Assembly: GCA_000965745.1 (NCBI GenBank)
Contig: CP009479.1
Location: forward strand, 186,001 to 250,000
Length of the DNA: 64,000 bases
Source of the DNA: an uncultured archaeon
GTDB lineage: Archaea > Thermoplasmatota > Thermoplasmata > Thermoplasmatales > Thermoplasmataceae
Direction of reading: 5' to 3'
The position numbers and the translations under genes were made by a program. Every line of letters begins with the position of its first letter. The first letter of the stretch is position 1. This document shows positions 26,766 to 35,929 of the stretch, one piece after another. Under the pieces are notes generated by a model. It was not told the DNA's origin. It did not search any database and saw only the letters and a list, made by a program, of their open reading frames with translations.

Positions 26766-27250
26766 TCAGTCTTTGATCCCCCAGCTGCAAGCCCCATCCG
26801 TCAGGGTGGGGTAGTTGACATCAACGCCGATCTTCCTTTCCCTGATCTCCTTCTGATCGGGCTTCCTGATAGGACAACCTTCCTGTCTCTGAGGAGGAGT
26901 TCAGATACACCATATTGGCTGTATTCGCTGTACTTGGAATGGTTGCTGTTGACGGGAATGTACTCGTATTCGTGGGGTTGGAACGTGATCCTGATGAAAC
27001 CGTCCTGAAGCTTGACGAGTTCACTGTCAAGAGGATTGACATGATGCTTCGTATGATCGTATGTGGAGTCAAACCACTGTTTAATCTCCCTTCTTAGGTC
27101 TATGGGTAACGGCATCTTTCCGTTGGTTCTTCTCAGTTCTTCCGCCTTCAGAACGCCGTAATGAACGGCATCACGCATGTCATTCAGGTATGTCACTATA
27201 TGATCAGACGGCTCATAGTACCACCATATGGTGCGTTTCTCACCCGATGA
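26766..27250 (-). pseudogene. tnpB remnant of an IS607-type element
   Basis: On the minus strand the frame SGEKRTIWWYYEPSDHIV (near 27230) runs through LNDMRDAVHYGVLKAEEL and HEYEYIPVNSNHSKYS, which is the N-terminal region of TnpB. A frame change then gives RERKIGVDVNYPTLTDG, the first RuvC motif (GVD), followed within about 15 residues by a stop at 26766. The rest of the nuclease, including the later RuvC motifs and zinc finger, is missing, apparently by internal deletion up to the element end. Confidence 0.7.
26792..26811. repeat. Terminal hairpin of the IS607/IS605-type element
   Basis: ccccatcc-gtca-gggtgggg forms an 8-bp stem with one G-U pair and a 4-base loop. Such a hairpin is typical of the right end of TnpB-carrying elements, where it also forms part of the guide RNA scaffold. 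It lies just beyond the truncated tnpB. Confidence 0.5.
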
Positions 27251-27264
27251 AGACCATGCGTGGC

Positions 27265-27845
27265 TCAGGATTTGACAGCCTCCGGTATTCTCCTGGTTTT
27301 GTGTGAGCGGAGACCATACAGGCGTGCAGAAAAGGACGTGATGATCGATATGAGATCACGTGATAGCTCTTCATGTGATGTCAGAATCTCATCGCCATCG
27401 GTTACAATCTCGACGCTGTGCGTTTAACAGATTTTCTCAACAAGATCGTATCCGAATCGTGCAAGACGATCCTTATGGATGATACATATCCTTGAAGCCC
27501 TGTCCGCTTCTATTTCATTCAGCAATCTGACGAACCCCTTGGGATCAAACCTCATGCCGCTTCTGATATCTGAAATAATATCAGGATCCGGCGATATTGA
27601 TTTCAGGCGTTGAACCTGCCTGGCAAGGTCTTCTTTCTGGTCCTGTAATGATACCCGTGCATAGATTATGACCATCTCTCCTTCGCTATGCCTAGCATCC
27701 TGTTGATCTCGCTTTCCGGGACTCTCCTGAAGTTGTTCTGCAGCCTCACGCACTTTATCTTCATCTCTCTGTCCCATTTTCTAAGGGTAGGGGGGTCGAT
27801 CTGCAATATATCACAGACATCTCTGAGGGTGTAGAGTTTCTCCGT
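27265..27845 (-). pseudogene. IS607-type serine recombinase TnpA, broken
   Basis: Reading the minus strand from 27845: a MerR-like helix-turn-helix (EKLYTLRDVCDILQIDPP, LRKWDREMK) ends in a stop at 27667. The catalytic domain continues in another frame from 27676 (MVIIYARVSLQDQKEDLARQ, with the active Ser) and meets a stop at 27424, after which the same frame continues to 27265 (EELSRDLISIITSFSARLYG, GLRSHKTRR), the usual C-terminus. The expected start codon reads ACG. Frame change, nonsense codon and lost start make it inactive. Confidence 0.8.
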
Positions 27846-27912
27846 AACTTATAACAATATATCACAATAATAATTAATGTCTTTTTCCAGCTGTTAGGCC
27901 CCACAACAACTG

Positions 27913-28548
27913 TCAGATCTTTTCCTTGAGACCGCCGTATATATTTTGTCCATGTCCTGACAGAAGAACATCCGCCCCGGACTCCCTGACCACCCTGGCA
28001 AATTCTGTGCGGGCTTTACCATATGGCTTGTGGGGCGGATCGTGTGGGAACCATTCGGGGGCAACCACCAGGTTTCCCGCCGAATCCCCTATGGCAATAT
28101 CCCCGACTATGAGCTCTTCCTCCGGTGTGAGGAATGCGTACTCATCAATACAGGGAACCCCAGATGTCCTTTCAGATGCCACCGTTATCCTGAATGGCTT
28201 CAGCCCGTAGATTTTATCCATGCCGTATCTCTCGAATTCCCTGATTTCTTTCTGCTCCAGTATAGCTTCCGGGTTGACGGAGATTGACTCATGCTGATCC
28301 GGGATGAGCAGCCTTGCGCCGGTTTTCTTCGAGATGTAACGGGCTCCCCGTGTGTGGTCCAGCGTGGTCAGCATTATTGCCTCCAGCTTACCAAGCCTGC
28401 TGATGGAATCAATCAGGCCGGGAACCAATGGCGGATCGATGGCGATGCACTTACTTTCATCGAGAATGAGGTGGCCGTACATGATCCAGTCGCCTTCTGG
28501 GTCTGGCGTCCCCCATCTCAGAATTCTCCTGGTTACTGGGATGAACAT
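27913..28548 (-). CDS. Metallo-beta-lactamase-fold protein with degenerate metal motif
   Basis: About 211 residues from ATG 28548. The fold is suggested by ESKCIAIDPPLVPG, IMLTTLDHTRGARYISKKTG, EEELIVGDIAIGDSAG and VLLSGHGQNIYGG. The canonical HxHxDH reads TTLDHTRG, keeping Asp-His but not the first two His, so a normal two-zinc site is unlikely. cataatatcc about 26 bases upstream supports this start over an in-frame one at 28662. Function unknown. Confidence 0.7.
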   Translation of the reverse strand: MFIPVTRRILRWGTPDPEGDWIMYGHLILDESKCIAIDPPLVPGLIDSISRLGKLEAIMLTTLDHTRGARYISKKTGARLLIPDQHESISVNPEAILEQKEIREFERYGMDKIYGLKPFRITVASERTSGVPCIDEYAFLTPEEELIVGDIAIGDSAGNLVVAPEWFPHDPPHKPYGKARTEFARVVRESGADVLLSGHGQNIYGGLKEKI

Positions 28549-29213
28549 GATACATACACCCGGGAGGTGGATATTATGTTTGACCCGCCATATGGCTGCA
28601 TTCAGGCAAGGAAGCGAAAGTGGCTGTGGACGAAGCCTTATACGCCGTGATTCCTGAGCCAACTGAAAACCAGAGTTGAGGTGCAGAATGTGTGCCGCTT
28701 CATTCTAATCATACATTAAGGGCTTGTCCTGCGGCGTGCGTGAATGGCCTCACTATTGTCCCGTTCTACCTGCATTGAACCGGTTCCTGCATTTGTGCTT
28801 GCAGAGTGCAATAGTCTCCAGTCTGCAAAGAATCCGGATATTGCATCACTTTTGAGAAAATGGTGTCCTGGCCCAACAGTTTCAGGGGAGGTATAATGGG
28901 GGAGTTCACTGCCTGTGTGCGGCCCTCCTCCTATCCGTACATCCTGCTTCATCAATGCCCCCTTACGCCTTCTTGATGATCTTGTCCGTGGATGAACTTC
29001 ACGAAATTTGAGGAAGTAGCCTCGATTTCGAGTGGGGAAAGAACTTGCCGTCGCAGGGTAAATCTCGAGAGCAGCAGTGTCCTGATGAAGCCCGTTCAGA
29101 GAAAAACTATTATAGATTCTGATATTAACCGACTTGCACAGGAGGAATGGCGTTTCCTCAAGAATGTGAACCGCCGGCGGCAGCTGGCTGATGACGCCTG
29201 AATTAAGCCGTAG
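28549..29213. other. 665-base gap without a confident gene
   Basis: Holds the minus-strand promoter of the preceding gene. A 69-codon plus-strand frame (28992-29201) ends just before the hydrogenase-like operon but shows no family features or clear promoter, so it is not called. The operon promoter should lie in its last part; no strong TATA is evident. Confidence 0.4.
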
Positions 29214-30167
29214 GTGATTCGCATTAACTTCGTAATGTTAGGGGAAACGTTGTCGCAGTACCTGTTCGTGGTATTCCTTTCTCCGCTCTTCACGGGAATA
29301 TTCTCAAAGTTCAAAAGCAGGATTGAGTCCAAAAAGGGGCCATCTATTTTTCAGCCGTATTACGATATTTTCAAGTTATTCAGGAAGGAAACGCTTATCC
29401 CTGAAGGTTCAGGAATACTTTTCAGATATGTCCCGTATGCTGCATTTGGCGTATATTCCCTAATATCCCTGATAGTTCCTGTCCTGATACCAGTTCCCGT
29501 ATTTTTTACAGCTTCTGCAGACTTCCTGGGTGGTGCAATACTCTTTTCCCTCGCTGCATTCCTGAAGATGTCCGCAGCCATGAATTCAGGCAGTAACTTC
29601 TCTGCCATGGGAACCTCCAGGATAATTTCCTTCAATTTCCTGGCCGAAGGGGCGCTCATAACAGTATTCTTTGGAGTGTCACTGATTACCGCAACAAACA
29701 ATCCCTATACGACACATTCATTCCTGTCGACAAACCTCCTGCAGAATTTCTCACTTGTTCACATCTTCTCAACACTTGCGTTCTTCATGCTTTTCCTGTA
29801 TGAAACAGGAAAAATACCCCTTCAGAGCGAAGGGCTGCCGGAGCTTGGAATGATCGATTCGGGCCTGAATTTTGAGTACAGCGGGAAACTGCTTGCCATA
29901 AACAGGTGGACGTCCCACATGAAGCAGTATCTTCTGGGGTCAATATTTCTTAATGTGTTCTTTGTCCCTTGGGGGCTCTTCAGCACATACCCGCTATTCC
30001 TTCTGGATTTTCCAGTCATGTTTCTCAAGTGGATGCTTCTGATCTTTATCGTCATCGTAATAGAGACCACCCTTGCCAAACTCAGGCTCTTCAAGGTGCT
30101 TGATTATCTTGCCACTGCTTTCACGTTTTCCGTCCTGTTCCTCATATTCAGCGAGGTGATAGTGTGA
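29214..30167 (+). CDS. Hydrogenase-4/complex-I-like membrane subunit (HyfC/NuoH type)
   Basis: 317 residues, about eight membrane helices. The quinone/hydrogenase-interface subunit pattern is clear: KSRIESKKGPSIFQPYYDIF, KLFRKETLIPEGSG and FLYETGKIPLQSEG followed by EYSGKLLAINRW, equivalent to the acidic loops of NuoH/HyfC. It should connect the soluble arm to the ion-pumping membrane arm. First gene of a six-gene operon whose members overlap by 4-14 bases. GTG 29214. Its last four bases overlap the next start (GTGTGA). Confidence 0.88.
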   Translation: MIRINFVMLGETLSQYLFVVFLSPLFTGIFSKFKSRIESKKGPSIFQPYYDIFKLFRKETLIPEGSGILFRYVPYAAFGVYSLISLIVPVLIPVPVFFTASADFLGGAILFSLAAFLKMSAAMNSGSNFSAMGTSRIISFNFLAEGALITVFFGVSLITATNNPYTTHSFLSTNLLQNFSLVHIFSTLAFFMLFLYETGKIPLQSEGLPELGMIDSGLNFEYSGKLLAINRWTSHMKQYLLGSIFLNVFFVPWGLFSTYPLFLLDFPVMFLKWMLLIFIVIVIETTLAKLRLFKVLDYLATAFTFSVLFLIFSEVIV

Positions 30168-30811
30168 ACGCGCTGATTGAGGTGCTGATATACCCAATCT
30201 CAAGCTTTATCCTGATATCGGCATTTTACCTTCAGGCCCAGGAGTTTGTCCGCTCAATGGTGATTGGGCAGATGATACAGTCGGCCCTTCTCGGTTTTCT
30301 CTCATTTGTTATAGGATTCGCCGAGTCCGATTACGACTTCTTCATACTTGGAGTGCTGATAGTCGTGCTCAGGGCATTCCTCGTAACTTACATGCTTGAG
30401 AGAAGGGTCCCGAGGGAGAAGATCCATCTCCATGAGAAGAAAGTGGATGTTGCCTTCACATTCCTTGTCAACCTGATCCTCGTCGTCACTGCTGTTTTCC
30501 TCATATATTTCCTGATTTTCAGGTCAATCCACCTCGTCCCTGATATAGGAAGCAGCACCATCTTCATCTTTCCCTTGACACTCTTCTTCCAGGGGCTATT
30601 CCTCATCGCATCCAGGAAGACCACATTTGCCCAGATAATCGGGTATGTGGAGGAGGAGAATGCGCTTGTCCTATTCGCCATGTTTCTTCTCCCGATTCCG
30701 CTGATCATTGAGGCAAGCGTGTTCCTGGATGTCCTCGCGCTCGTAGTGGTGTCGTCAATAGTTGTCATAGAGAAATTCGCCCATGAAAAAATGGAGGATT
30801 TGGTAGGATGA
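30164..30811 (+). CDS. HyfE-like (NuoK-related) membrane subunit
   Basis: 215 residues with about seven hydrophobic helices; IGQMIQSALLGFLSFVIGF and VEEENALVLFAMFLLPIPL match HyfE of hydrogenase-4 and the NuoK-like core. The GTG at 30164 overlaps the previous stop, preceded by GAGGTGAT, a strong match to the 16S anti-Shine-Dalgarno, as expected for an internal operon gene. Predicted to take part in ion translocation next to the antiporter-like subunits. Confidence 0.85.
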   Translation: MNALIEVLIYPISSFILISAFYLQAQEFVRSMVIGQMIQSALLGFLSFVIGFAESDYDFFILGVLIVVLRAFLVTYMLERRVPREKIHLHEKKVDVAFTFLVNLILVVTAVFLIYFLIFRSIHLVPDIGSSTIFIFPLTLFFQGLFLIASRKTTFAQIIGYVEEENALVLFAMFLLPIPLIIEASVFLDVLALVVVSSIVVIEKFAHEKMEDLVG

Positions 30812-32151
30812 TCGCACAGACACTTCTTGCGTTGCTTATCCTTTTCATTCCGGTTGCGTCGTACGCTGCCTATTGCTTCGCGGGAAAGTCCTCTCTTATT
30901 GTGGGCGGGGGACTGAACGTGGCAGTCGCAGGCCTGATGTACTTCGGACCGGACCTGTCGGGAATTTTCTACATAGATTTCACAACCTGGGTCTTCGTTA
31001 TCATGGTTGCTTCTGTCCATTTCCTGTCTGTCACATACGCGACAAAGTATTTTCATGGCACGGATCTCGGAATAAGGGAGAATACCTTCTACCTCCTCAT
31101 GAGCCTGTTCACAACATCGATGTTCTTCAGCCTTGAAATCAACAATTTCGGGTTGATGTGGGTAGGAATAGAGGCAACAACCATCTCATCGTCGCTACTC
31201 CTTATTGCGGAAAAAACAGAAACCTCGCTTGAAGCCACCTGGAGATATCTGGTTCTGGTATCAGCAGGCGTTACGTTTGCATTCCTGTCAATCATACTGA
31301 TATTCTATTCCCTTGGCACTCTCGATGTCTCGTCGATAATTTCCCATGGCCCCGAAGCATCCCCCGTTCTTGCACTTGCTGTTACGATAGCACTGATGGG
31401 CTTTGGAACAAAGGTTGGCATATTCCCAGTTCACACATGGCTGCCGGACGCGCACAGCGAGTCGCCTGCCCCGGTCAGCGCCATGTTCTCCGGAGTCCTG
31501 CTTCCAACTGCCCTGTATGTGCTCTACAGGGTATATGAAATTGATCCACTGACTCCTCTGTACCTGTGGGCAGGAGTCGTGTCAATAGCTGCCGCTTCCA
31601 TCTTTCTCGGGTACCAGACCAGGTACAAGCGCATGTTTGCCTATTCAACCATGGAGAACATGAACCTGGCACTCATAGGGTTTGCAATAGGCGGTACAGC
31701 CGGAATAACAGGCGCGCTACTTCTCCTCATTTCGCACAGTTTTGCGAAAGCAGGGGCTTTTTACACGTCAGGGTCAATTTTCAAGGCCTCCGGCCTCAAG
31801 AAGATCTCCGAGATCAAGGGCCTCTGGAAGTCAATGCCCGCATCCTCGGCATCACTCCTCATGTCCTCCCTTGCAGTTACAGGGGCGCCACCCTTTGGGA
31901 CTTTCTTCGGTGAATTCCTGATATTCTACGGCCTCCTGTCAATGCATTATTACTTTCCGCTGGCAATAATTGCATTCTTTCTAGTAACAGCATTCATAGC
32001 TGTCAACCATAACGTCTCCGGGATGCTGTTCGATGGGGAATCGTCCTACAGTGAGCCTGGAAAGGTGATGCCTTTCCTTGGAATACTGTCTTCTGCCATA
32101 CCTGTTCTGATAGGGTTGGTTTTCGTGGTGGTGTATCTTGAAACATTATAA
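30808..32151 (+). CDS. HyfF-like antiporter-type membrane subunit
   Basis: 447 residues, about 14 helices, of the NuoL/M/N-Mrp antiporter family. Key polar residues are in place: Glu in GLMWVGIEATTIS (helix 5), the Lys of FGTKVGIFPVHTWLPDAHSE and the following HSESPAPVSAMFSGVLL. Expected to carry protons or sodium. Overlaps both neighbours (4 bases before, 14 after). Confidence 0.9.
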   Translation: MIAQTLLALLILFIPVASYAAYCFAGKSSLIVGGGLNVAVAGLMYFGPDLSGIFYIDFTTWVFVIMVASVHFLSVTYATKYFHGTDLGIRENTFYLLMSLFTTSMFFSLEINNFGLMWVGIEATTISSSLLLIAEKTETSLEATWRYLVLVSAGVTFAFLSIILIFYSLGTLDVSSIISHGPEASPVLALAVTIALMGFGTKVGIFPVHTWLPDAHSESPAPVSAMFSGVLLPTALYVLYRVYEIDPLTPLYLWAGVVSIAAASIFLGYQTRYKRMFAYSTMENMNLALIGFAIGGTAGITGALLLLISHSFAKAGAFYTSGSIFKASGLKKISEIKGLWKSMPASSASLLMSSLAVTGAPPFGTFFGEFLIFYGLLSMHYYFPLAIIAFFLVTAFIAVNHNVSGMLFDGESSYSEPGKVMPFLGILSSAIPVLIGLVFVVVYLETL

Positions 32152-33313
32152 GTTCGGGGAAGCGAGGGGAAGATATATTGGCCCTGCCGGCGACATTCAG
32201 GTCTACTCTGAAGGGCTGGTGAGAGGTGAAAGCGGGTTCAGGAAGGAGCGTCACGACCATGAACACGACGGGCAACTCTGGTTTGATTACGGGCCGTCCA
32301 CAGGAGGAATGCTTGAATCGGTAGGGATAAGCTTTCTTACTCCCGGAGAGCTCATTTCGGAAACCCTGGTTGACCCTTCGTTCAAGAAGAGGACGCTTGT
32401 GGTAAAAGGAAAGAGCGTGGAAGATGCGCTGCTTACTGTGGAAAGGATAAACGGGTTTCATGCAGCCTCACACTCAATAGCTTACTGTTCGGCTGTGGAG
32501 GATGCCCTGGGCATTAATACGGATGCGGGGACGCGCAGCAGCAGGATTGTCATGCTGGAGATGGAGAGGGTGAGGAGCCACCTTGAAGTCATCAAGAGGC
32601 TATGCGAGCCGGCTGGCTTTGGTGTCCCCCACAGCCAGATCGGTTACATCAGAGAGAGGATGTCGAGGCTGATATCATCGGTATCCGGGCACAGATACTT
32701 CTTTTCAGCCAACAGCATTGGATCAGCCGCAATTGACTCCAAGAACCTTCTGGGTGAGACAGAGGCTATTGGGGCAGAGTTTGCCAGGGTTTATGACGGG
32801 CTTCTCCAATCAAAGATCTTTCTAAACAGGCTGCAGAACAATGGAAGGAATGAGGATGGGCAGCATCTCATCGGCCCTGCTGCCAGGGCATGCAACAGGA
32901 GGATAGACGCCAGGCTGGATTCTCCTTCCATGGATTATTCAGGCGCAGAATTTGAGGTGCCAGTTGCAGAAGAGGGAGACTCATTCGCCAGGTTCGCTGT
33001 CAGGAGTGGTGAAATCATGCAGTCCCTGTCAATCATAAGGAATATTGCAGAAGGACCGGAGGAGGAAGGAAGAGAGCACGACACAGGAGGAAGTGGAGAG
33101 GGGGCAGCCAGAGTTGAGAGCCCGCAGGGAGACCTGTTCTATTACGTGAATGTGCGGGATGGGATTCTTGAGGATATCAGGATGCTGTCGCCTTCCATGG
33201 TCAACATCAGTTCCTTTGAAGCCTCAATGAAGGGCAATATATTCACGGATTTCCACTTCAACTGGGAAAGTTACGGCATTTGGATATCTGAGGCGGGGGT
33301 GGAATTTGCATGA
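32138..33313 (+). CDS. Hydrogenase-type large subunit lacking NiFe ligands
   Basis: 391 residues related to HyfG/EchE/NuoD. The region that in hydrogenases reads R-x-C-G-x-C...H reads ERINGFHAASHSIAYC near residue 103, with no CxxC; the C-terminus has no DPCxxC and ends SYGIWISEAGVEFA. It therefore cannot hold a NiFe centre and resembles NuoD or the large subunits of energy-converting-hydrogenase-related (Ehr) complexes. The remaining framework (MLEMERVRSHLEVIKRL, SANSIGSAAID) is well kept, so this is a functional variant, not decay. Confidence 0.85.
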   Translation: MKHYKFGEARGRYIGPAGDIQVYSEGLVRGESGFRKERHDHEHDGQLWFDYGPSTGGMLESVGISFLTPGELISETLVDPSFKKRTLVVKGKSVEDALLTVERINGFHAASHSIAYCSAVEDALGINTDAGTRSSRIVMLEMERVRSHLEVIKRLCEPAGFGVPHSQIGYIRERMSRLISSVSGHRYFFSANSIGSAAIDSKNLLGETEAIGAEFARVYDGLLQSKIFLNRLQNNGRNEDGQHLIGPAARACNRRIDARLDSPSMDYSGAEFEVPVAEEGDSFARFAVRSGEIMQSLSIIRNIAEGPEEEGREHDTGGSGEGAARVESPQGDLFYYVNVRDGILEDIRMLSPSMVNISSFEASMKGNIFTDFHFNWESYGIWISEAGVEFA

Positions 33314-33942
33314 GCAGTTTCTGGTTTTTTGAAGGCTTAAGGAAGGGCAGGAAAACTGAGAAATTTCCCCGTGCACCTCCTGAATCACCGCCCCTAAGGC
33401 CATCAAGAATGAAAGGGGAAGGGTTCCATGAATGCCCTACCGATGCGATTGCGGAGGGCGAATGGGTGCAGGAAAAATGCATCTTCTGCAGAAGGTGTGA
33501 AGAACAGTTCAAGCCGACTGGGGAGCAAGACATATTCGACGTAAAGAGGACTGAAAAAATTCTCATGAGGTCAATACACCTCTACAGGCTGGACAGCGGA
33601 TCATGCGGAGCCTGCAACACGGAATTCTCAGCGATATTTGACCCACAGTATGACGCCCACAGGCTCAGGATATTTGAGACCAACACCCCGAGGCACGCAG
33701 ATGCGATCGTGATAATGGGAATTGCCACCGATGGTATGAAGGAGGCTCTTGACAGGGCATATGAGGCAATGCCTGAACCAAAACTCGTGATCGCGCTTGG
33801 TGCGTGTGCGGTCTCCGGAGGTGTGCTTGGCGACGCCCCGCTGGATCGTGACATGTACGACGTTGAGATAGCAGGGTGCCCGCCTTCACCATACACAATC
33901 CTTGAAGCTATAGACCGGGCAAGGGGCGATTCACATGATTGA
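33310..33942 (+). CDS. Hydrogenase-type small subunit (HyfI/NuoB) with ferredoxin-like N-terminus
   Basis: 210 residues. The C-terminal 120 residues are the small subunit that carries the proximal 4Fe-4S cluster: Cys99 and Cys102 (GSCGACNTEF), Cys166 (ALGACAVSGG) and Cys190 (AGCPPSP). The N-terminal part has Cys42 (CPTDAI) and Cys57/60/63 (CIFCRRC), enough for one extra cluster but only half of a usual two-cluster HyfH/NuoI ferredoxin. A fusion of a reduced ferredoxin with the small subunit is inferred. Overlaps both neighbours. Confidence 0.85.
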   Translation: MSSFWFFEGLRKGRKTEKFPRAPPESPPLRPSRMKGEGFHECPTDAIAEGEWVQEKCIFCRRCEEQFKPTGEQDIFDVKRTEKILMRSIHLYRLDSGSCGACNTEFSAIFDPQYDAHRLRIFETNTPRHADAIVIMGIATDGMKEALDRAYEAMPEPKLVIALGACAVSGGVLGDAPLDRDMYDVEIAGCPPSPYTILEAIDRARGDSHD

Positions 33943-35692
33943 TATGGTCCTTGTCCTGCTGTTCGGGCTATCCAGCATTCTGGGTGCAATGCACAGGAGG
34001 CTCGGGTATTATTCCATCATGGCGGTTTCTGCCGCCTTTCTGGTAAACACGGCCCTCGATCTTACCTACACCGGATATTTCTCCATGATTGCATCCACTG
34101 TGTGGATCCTTGTCTCCTTCTTCTCAATTTCCTACGGTGAACGGTACGGAAAATGGCTTTCATCAATGCTTGCCCTGACAATAATGGGCATGTCCCTGAT
34201 TCTTGTCTCTGACAACTACCTTTACCTGATTGTGGGGTGGGAAGTCATGTCAGTTCCTTCATACGTCATAATTGGGCTCAACAAGAGCGATTCAAGGCCC
34301 CCCTTCATATTCATGATGTTCAGCGAGATAAGCACCATTTTCATAATAACAGGGGCAGCCTACGCCTTCGTTGTGACCGGTACACTTGCTTTCCAGTCCG
34401 TAAGCTCATACGTCCCGATGCTCCTGCTTTCGGTCGGAGCACTCGTAAAGATGGGGATGTCACCTTTCATGATCAGCGAATGGCTCCCCATAGCACATGG
34501 AAACGCACCCTCAAATGCTTCGGCAGTTCTAAGTTCTACCATGACACTGATGGGCGTATACCTTATTGTCAGGATGATGCTTATTTCGCCCCACCAGGCA
34601 TATGTCGGGCTGTTCTTTCTGATAGTGGGTGCGATTTCGATCCTGTTTGCAGCCATGTACGCATATGTATCAGAAAACATGAAGATGCTTGCGGGTTTCA
34701 GCACAGTGGACAATAATGCAGCAATTCTCGCAGGCGCAGGGCTGTATCTGGTGGTATCTTCACCAACCTTGCAGGTGTTCATACTCGACACCATCCTCAT
34801 AATGTCCCTCGCCCATTCAGTCGCAAAGTCGGGCCTCTTCATGTCAATCGGGAACACCGATGGGGAATTCTTCTCCCAGATAAGGGCAAAATCGAATTCA
34901 TTGAACAACATTGGAACATTCCTGTCCACCATGTCGCTCTCAGGCCTGCTCCCGACAATAGGGGGACTCGGAGTATGGATGCTGCTTGAGGCATTCTTCA
35001 TGGAAGCATACACAGGCGGATTCACTGGAATAATATCAATTGTGGTGGGATCAGTCATCGCTCTCGGGGAAGGGCTTGCCACCGGGGCAATGCTGAAAGT
35101 GCTTGCTTTCGGAAGCCTTTTTCACAGGCCCCGGGAGATGAGGCATGACACGGGTGCATACGCAGTCCTTGCAACAGGTGCTGTCCTTGTCGCCCTTTTC
35201 GCCGTTTCAACACTCATGGTCAATTCAGCATACATAGGGGGCCTTCCCTCTGTCGCGGTTTTCAACGGCTTCACCATATTGTCGAAATTCACGGGTGTCG
35301 ACTTTGGCCTGATATCCCCCGGATACATCATAGTTCTGGTTGGCATTTTCACAGTCGCTGCATATTATTTGTTTGGCAAGCCCAGGTCACGACCCGCTCC
35401 TGTGTGGAACGGCGGGAGGAAGCTGAATGAGGTGTATACGTCCTATGCCTATTCCAACAACATCAAGCTGATGCTGAGTAAGATTCTCAGGACAAGAGTA
35501 ACAAGATCGGGACAGCACGTAAGCATCGTGGATGTATTCTGGGCAGCAATGACCGGAACAGGGATCGCCTACAGGAAAATGTGCAGGTTCGTGACGCTGA
35601 AAATCATGAACAGTTCCATAGGCTGGTACATGGTATACATGATGGCAGCTTTCCTGGGAACTCTCCTCATCTTCGCCTTTGCATACAGTTGA
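33935..35692 (+). CDS. HyfB/NuoL-like antiporter-type membrane subunit
   Basis: 585 residues with about 14-16 helices. LIVGWEVMSVPSYVIIGLNKSD has the conserved Glu, LVKMGMSPFMISEWLPIAHGNAP the Lys and following loop of the antiporter family. A long C-terminal part (KPRSRPAPVWNGGRKLNEVY, then a final helix) matches HyfB. Second ion-translocating subunit and last gene of the operon; starts 8 bases inside the small-subunit gene. Confidence 0.88.
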   Translation: MIDMVLVLLFGLSSILGAMHRRLGYYSIMAVSAAFLVNTALDLTYTGYFSMIASTVWILVSFFSISYGERYGKWLSSMLALTIMGMSLILVSDNYLYLIVGWEVMSVPSYVIIGLNKSDSRPPFIFMMFSEISTIFIITGAAYAFVVTGTLAFQSVSSYVPMLLLSVGALVKMGMSPFMISEWLPIAHGNAPSNASAVLSSTMTLMGVYLIVRMMLISPHQAYVGLFFLIVGAISILFAAMYAYVSENMKMLAGFSTVDNNAAILAGAGLYLVVSSPTLQVFILDTILIMSLAHSVAKSGLFMSIGNTDGEFFSQIRAKSNSLNNIGTFLSTMSLSGLLPTIGGLGVWMLLEAFFMEAYTGGFTGIISIVVGSVIALGEGLATGAMLKVLAFGSLFHRPREMRHDTGAYAVLATGAVLVALFAVSTLMVNSAYIGGLPSVAVFNGFTILSKFTGVDFGLISPGYIIVLVGIFTVAAYYLFGKPRSRPAPVWNGGRKLNEVYTSYAYSNNIKLMLSKILRTRVTRSGQHVSIVDVFWAAMTGTGIAYRKMCRFVTLKIMNSSIGWYMVYMMAAFLGTLLIFAFAYS

Positions 35693-35929
35693 GGCGGGCT
35701 GCATATCCAATTGCCTGCTGCATCGTGTTAATCTAGCACTTGCTGCTGGAATAGGTGCCTTTACGTATGTGGCAGGAGGAGGGTGATTAAAACCATCTAC
35801 ACTCCTTGATTTCCCCCGTCAGTTCTGATGGGCTGCAATTTGCTTATGCCATAAATCCACTTGATAGAGTAACTCCATGAAAAGCTGAAGTTGTCAAATT
35901 TCTTATAGTTCCACTAAGTAACCTTACAT

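Noticed and set aside
27667-27676. Programmed frameshift in the IS607 transposase
   Set aside because: No slippery run is evident and the gene also has a nonsense codon and lost start, so mutation is simpler.
28716-28955. 79-codon minus-strand frame before the Hyf-like operon
   Set aside because: No family features and no supported start; composition unlike neighbouring genes.
28992-29201. 69-codon plus-strand frame just before the Hyf-like operon
   Set aside because: Basic C-terminal half is protein-like but no promoter, ribosome site or similarity; left uncalled.
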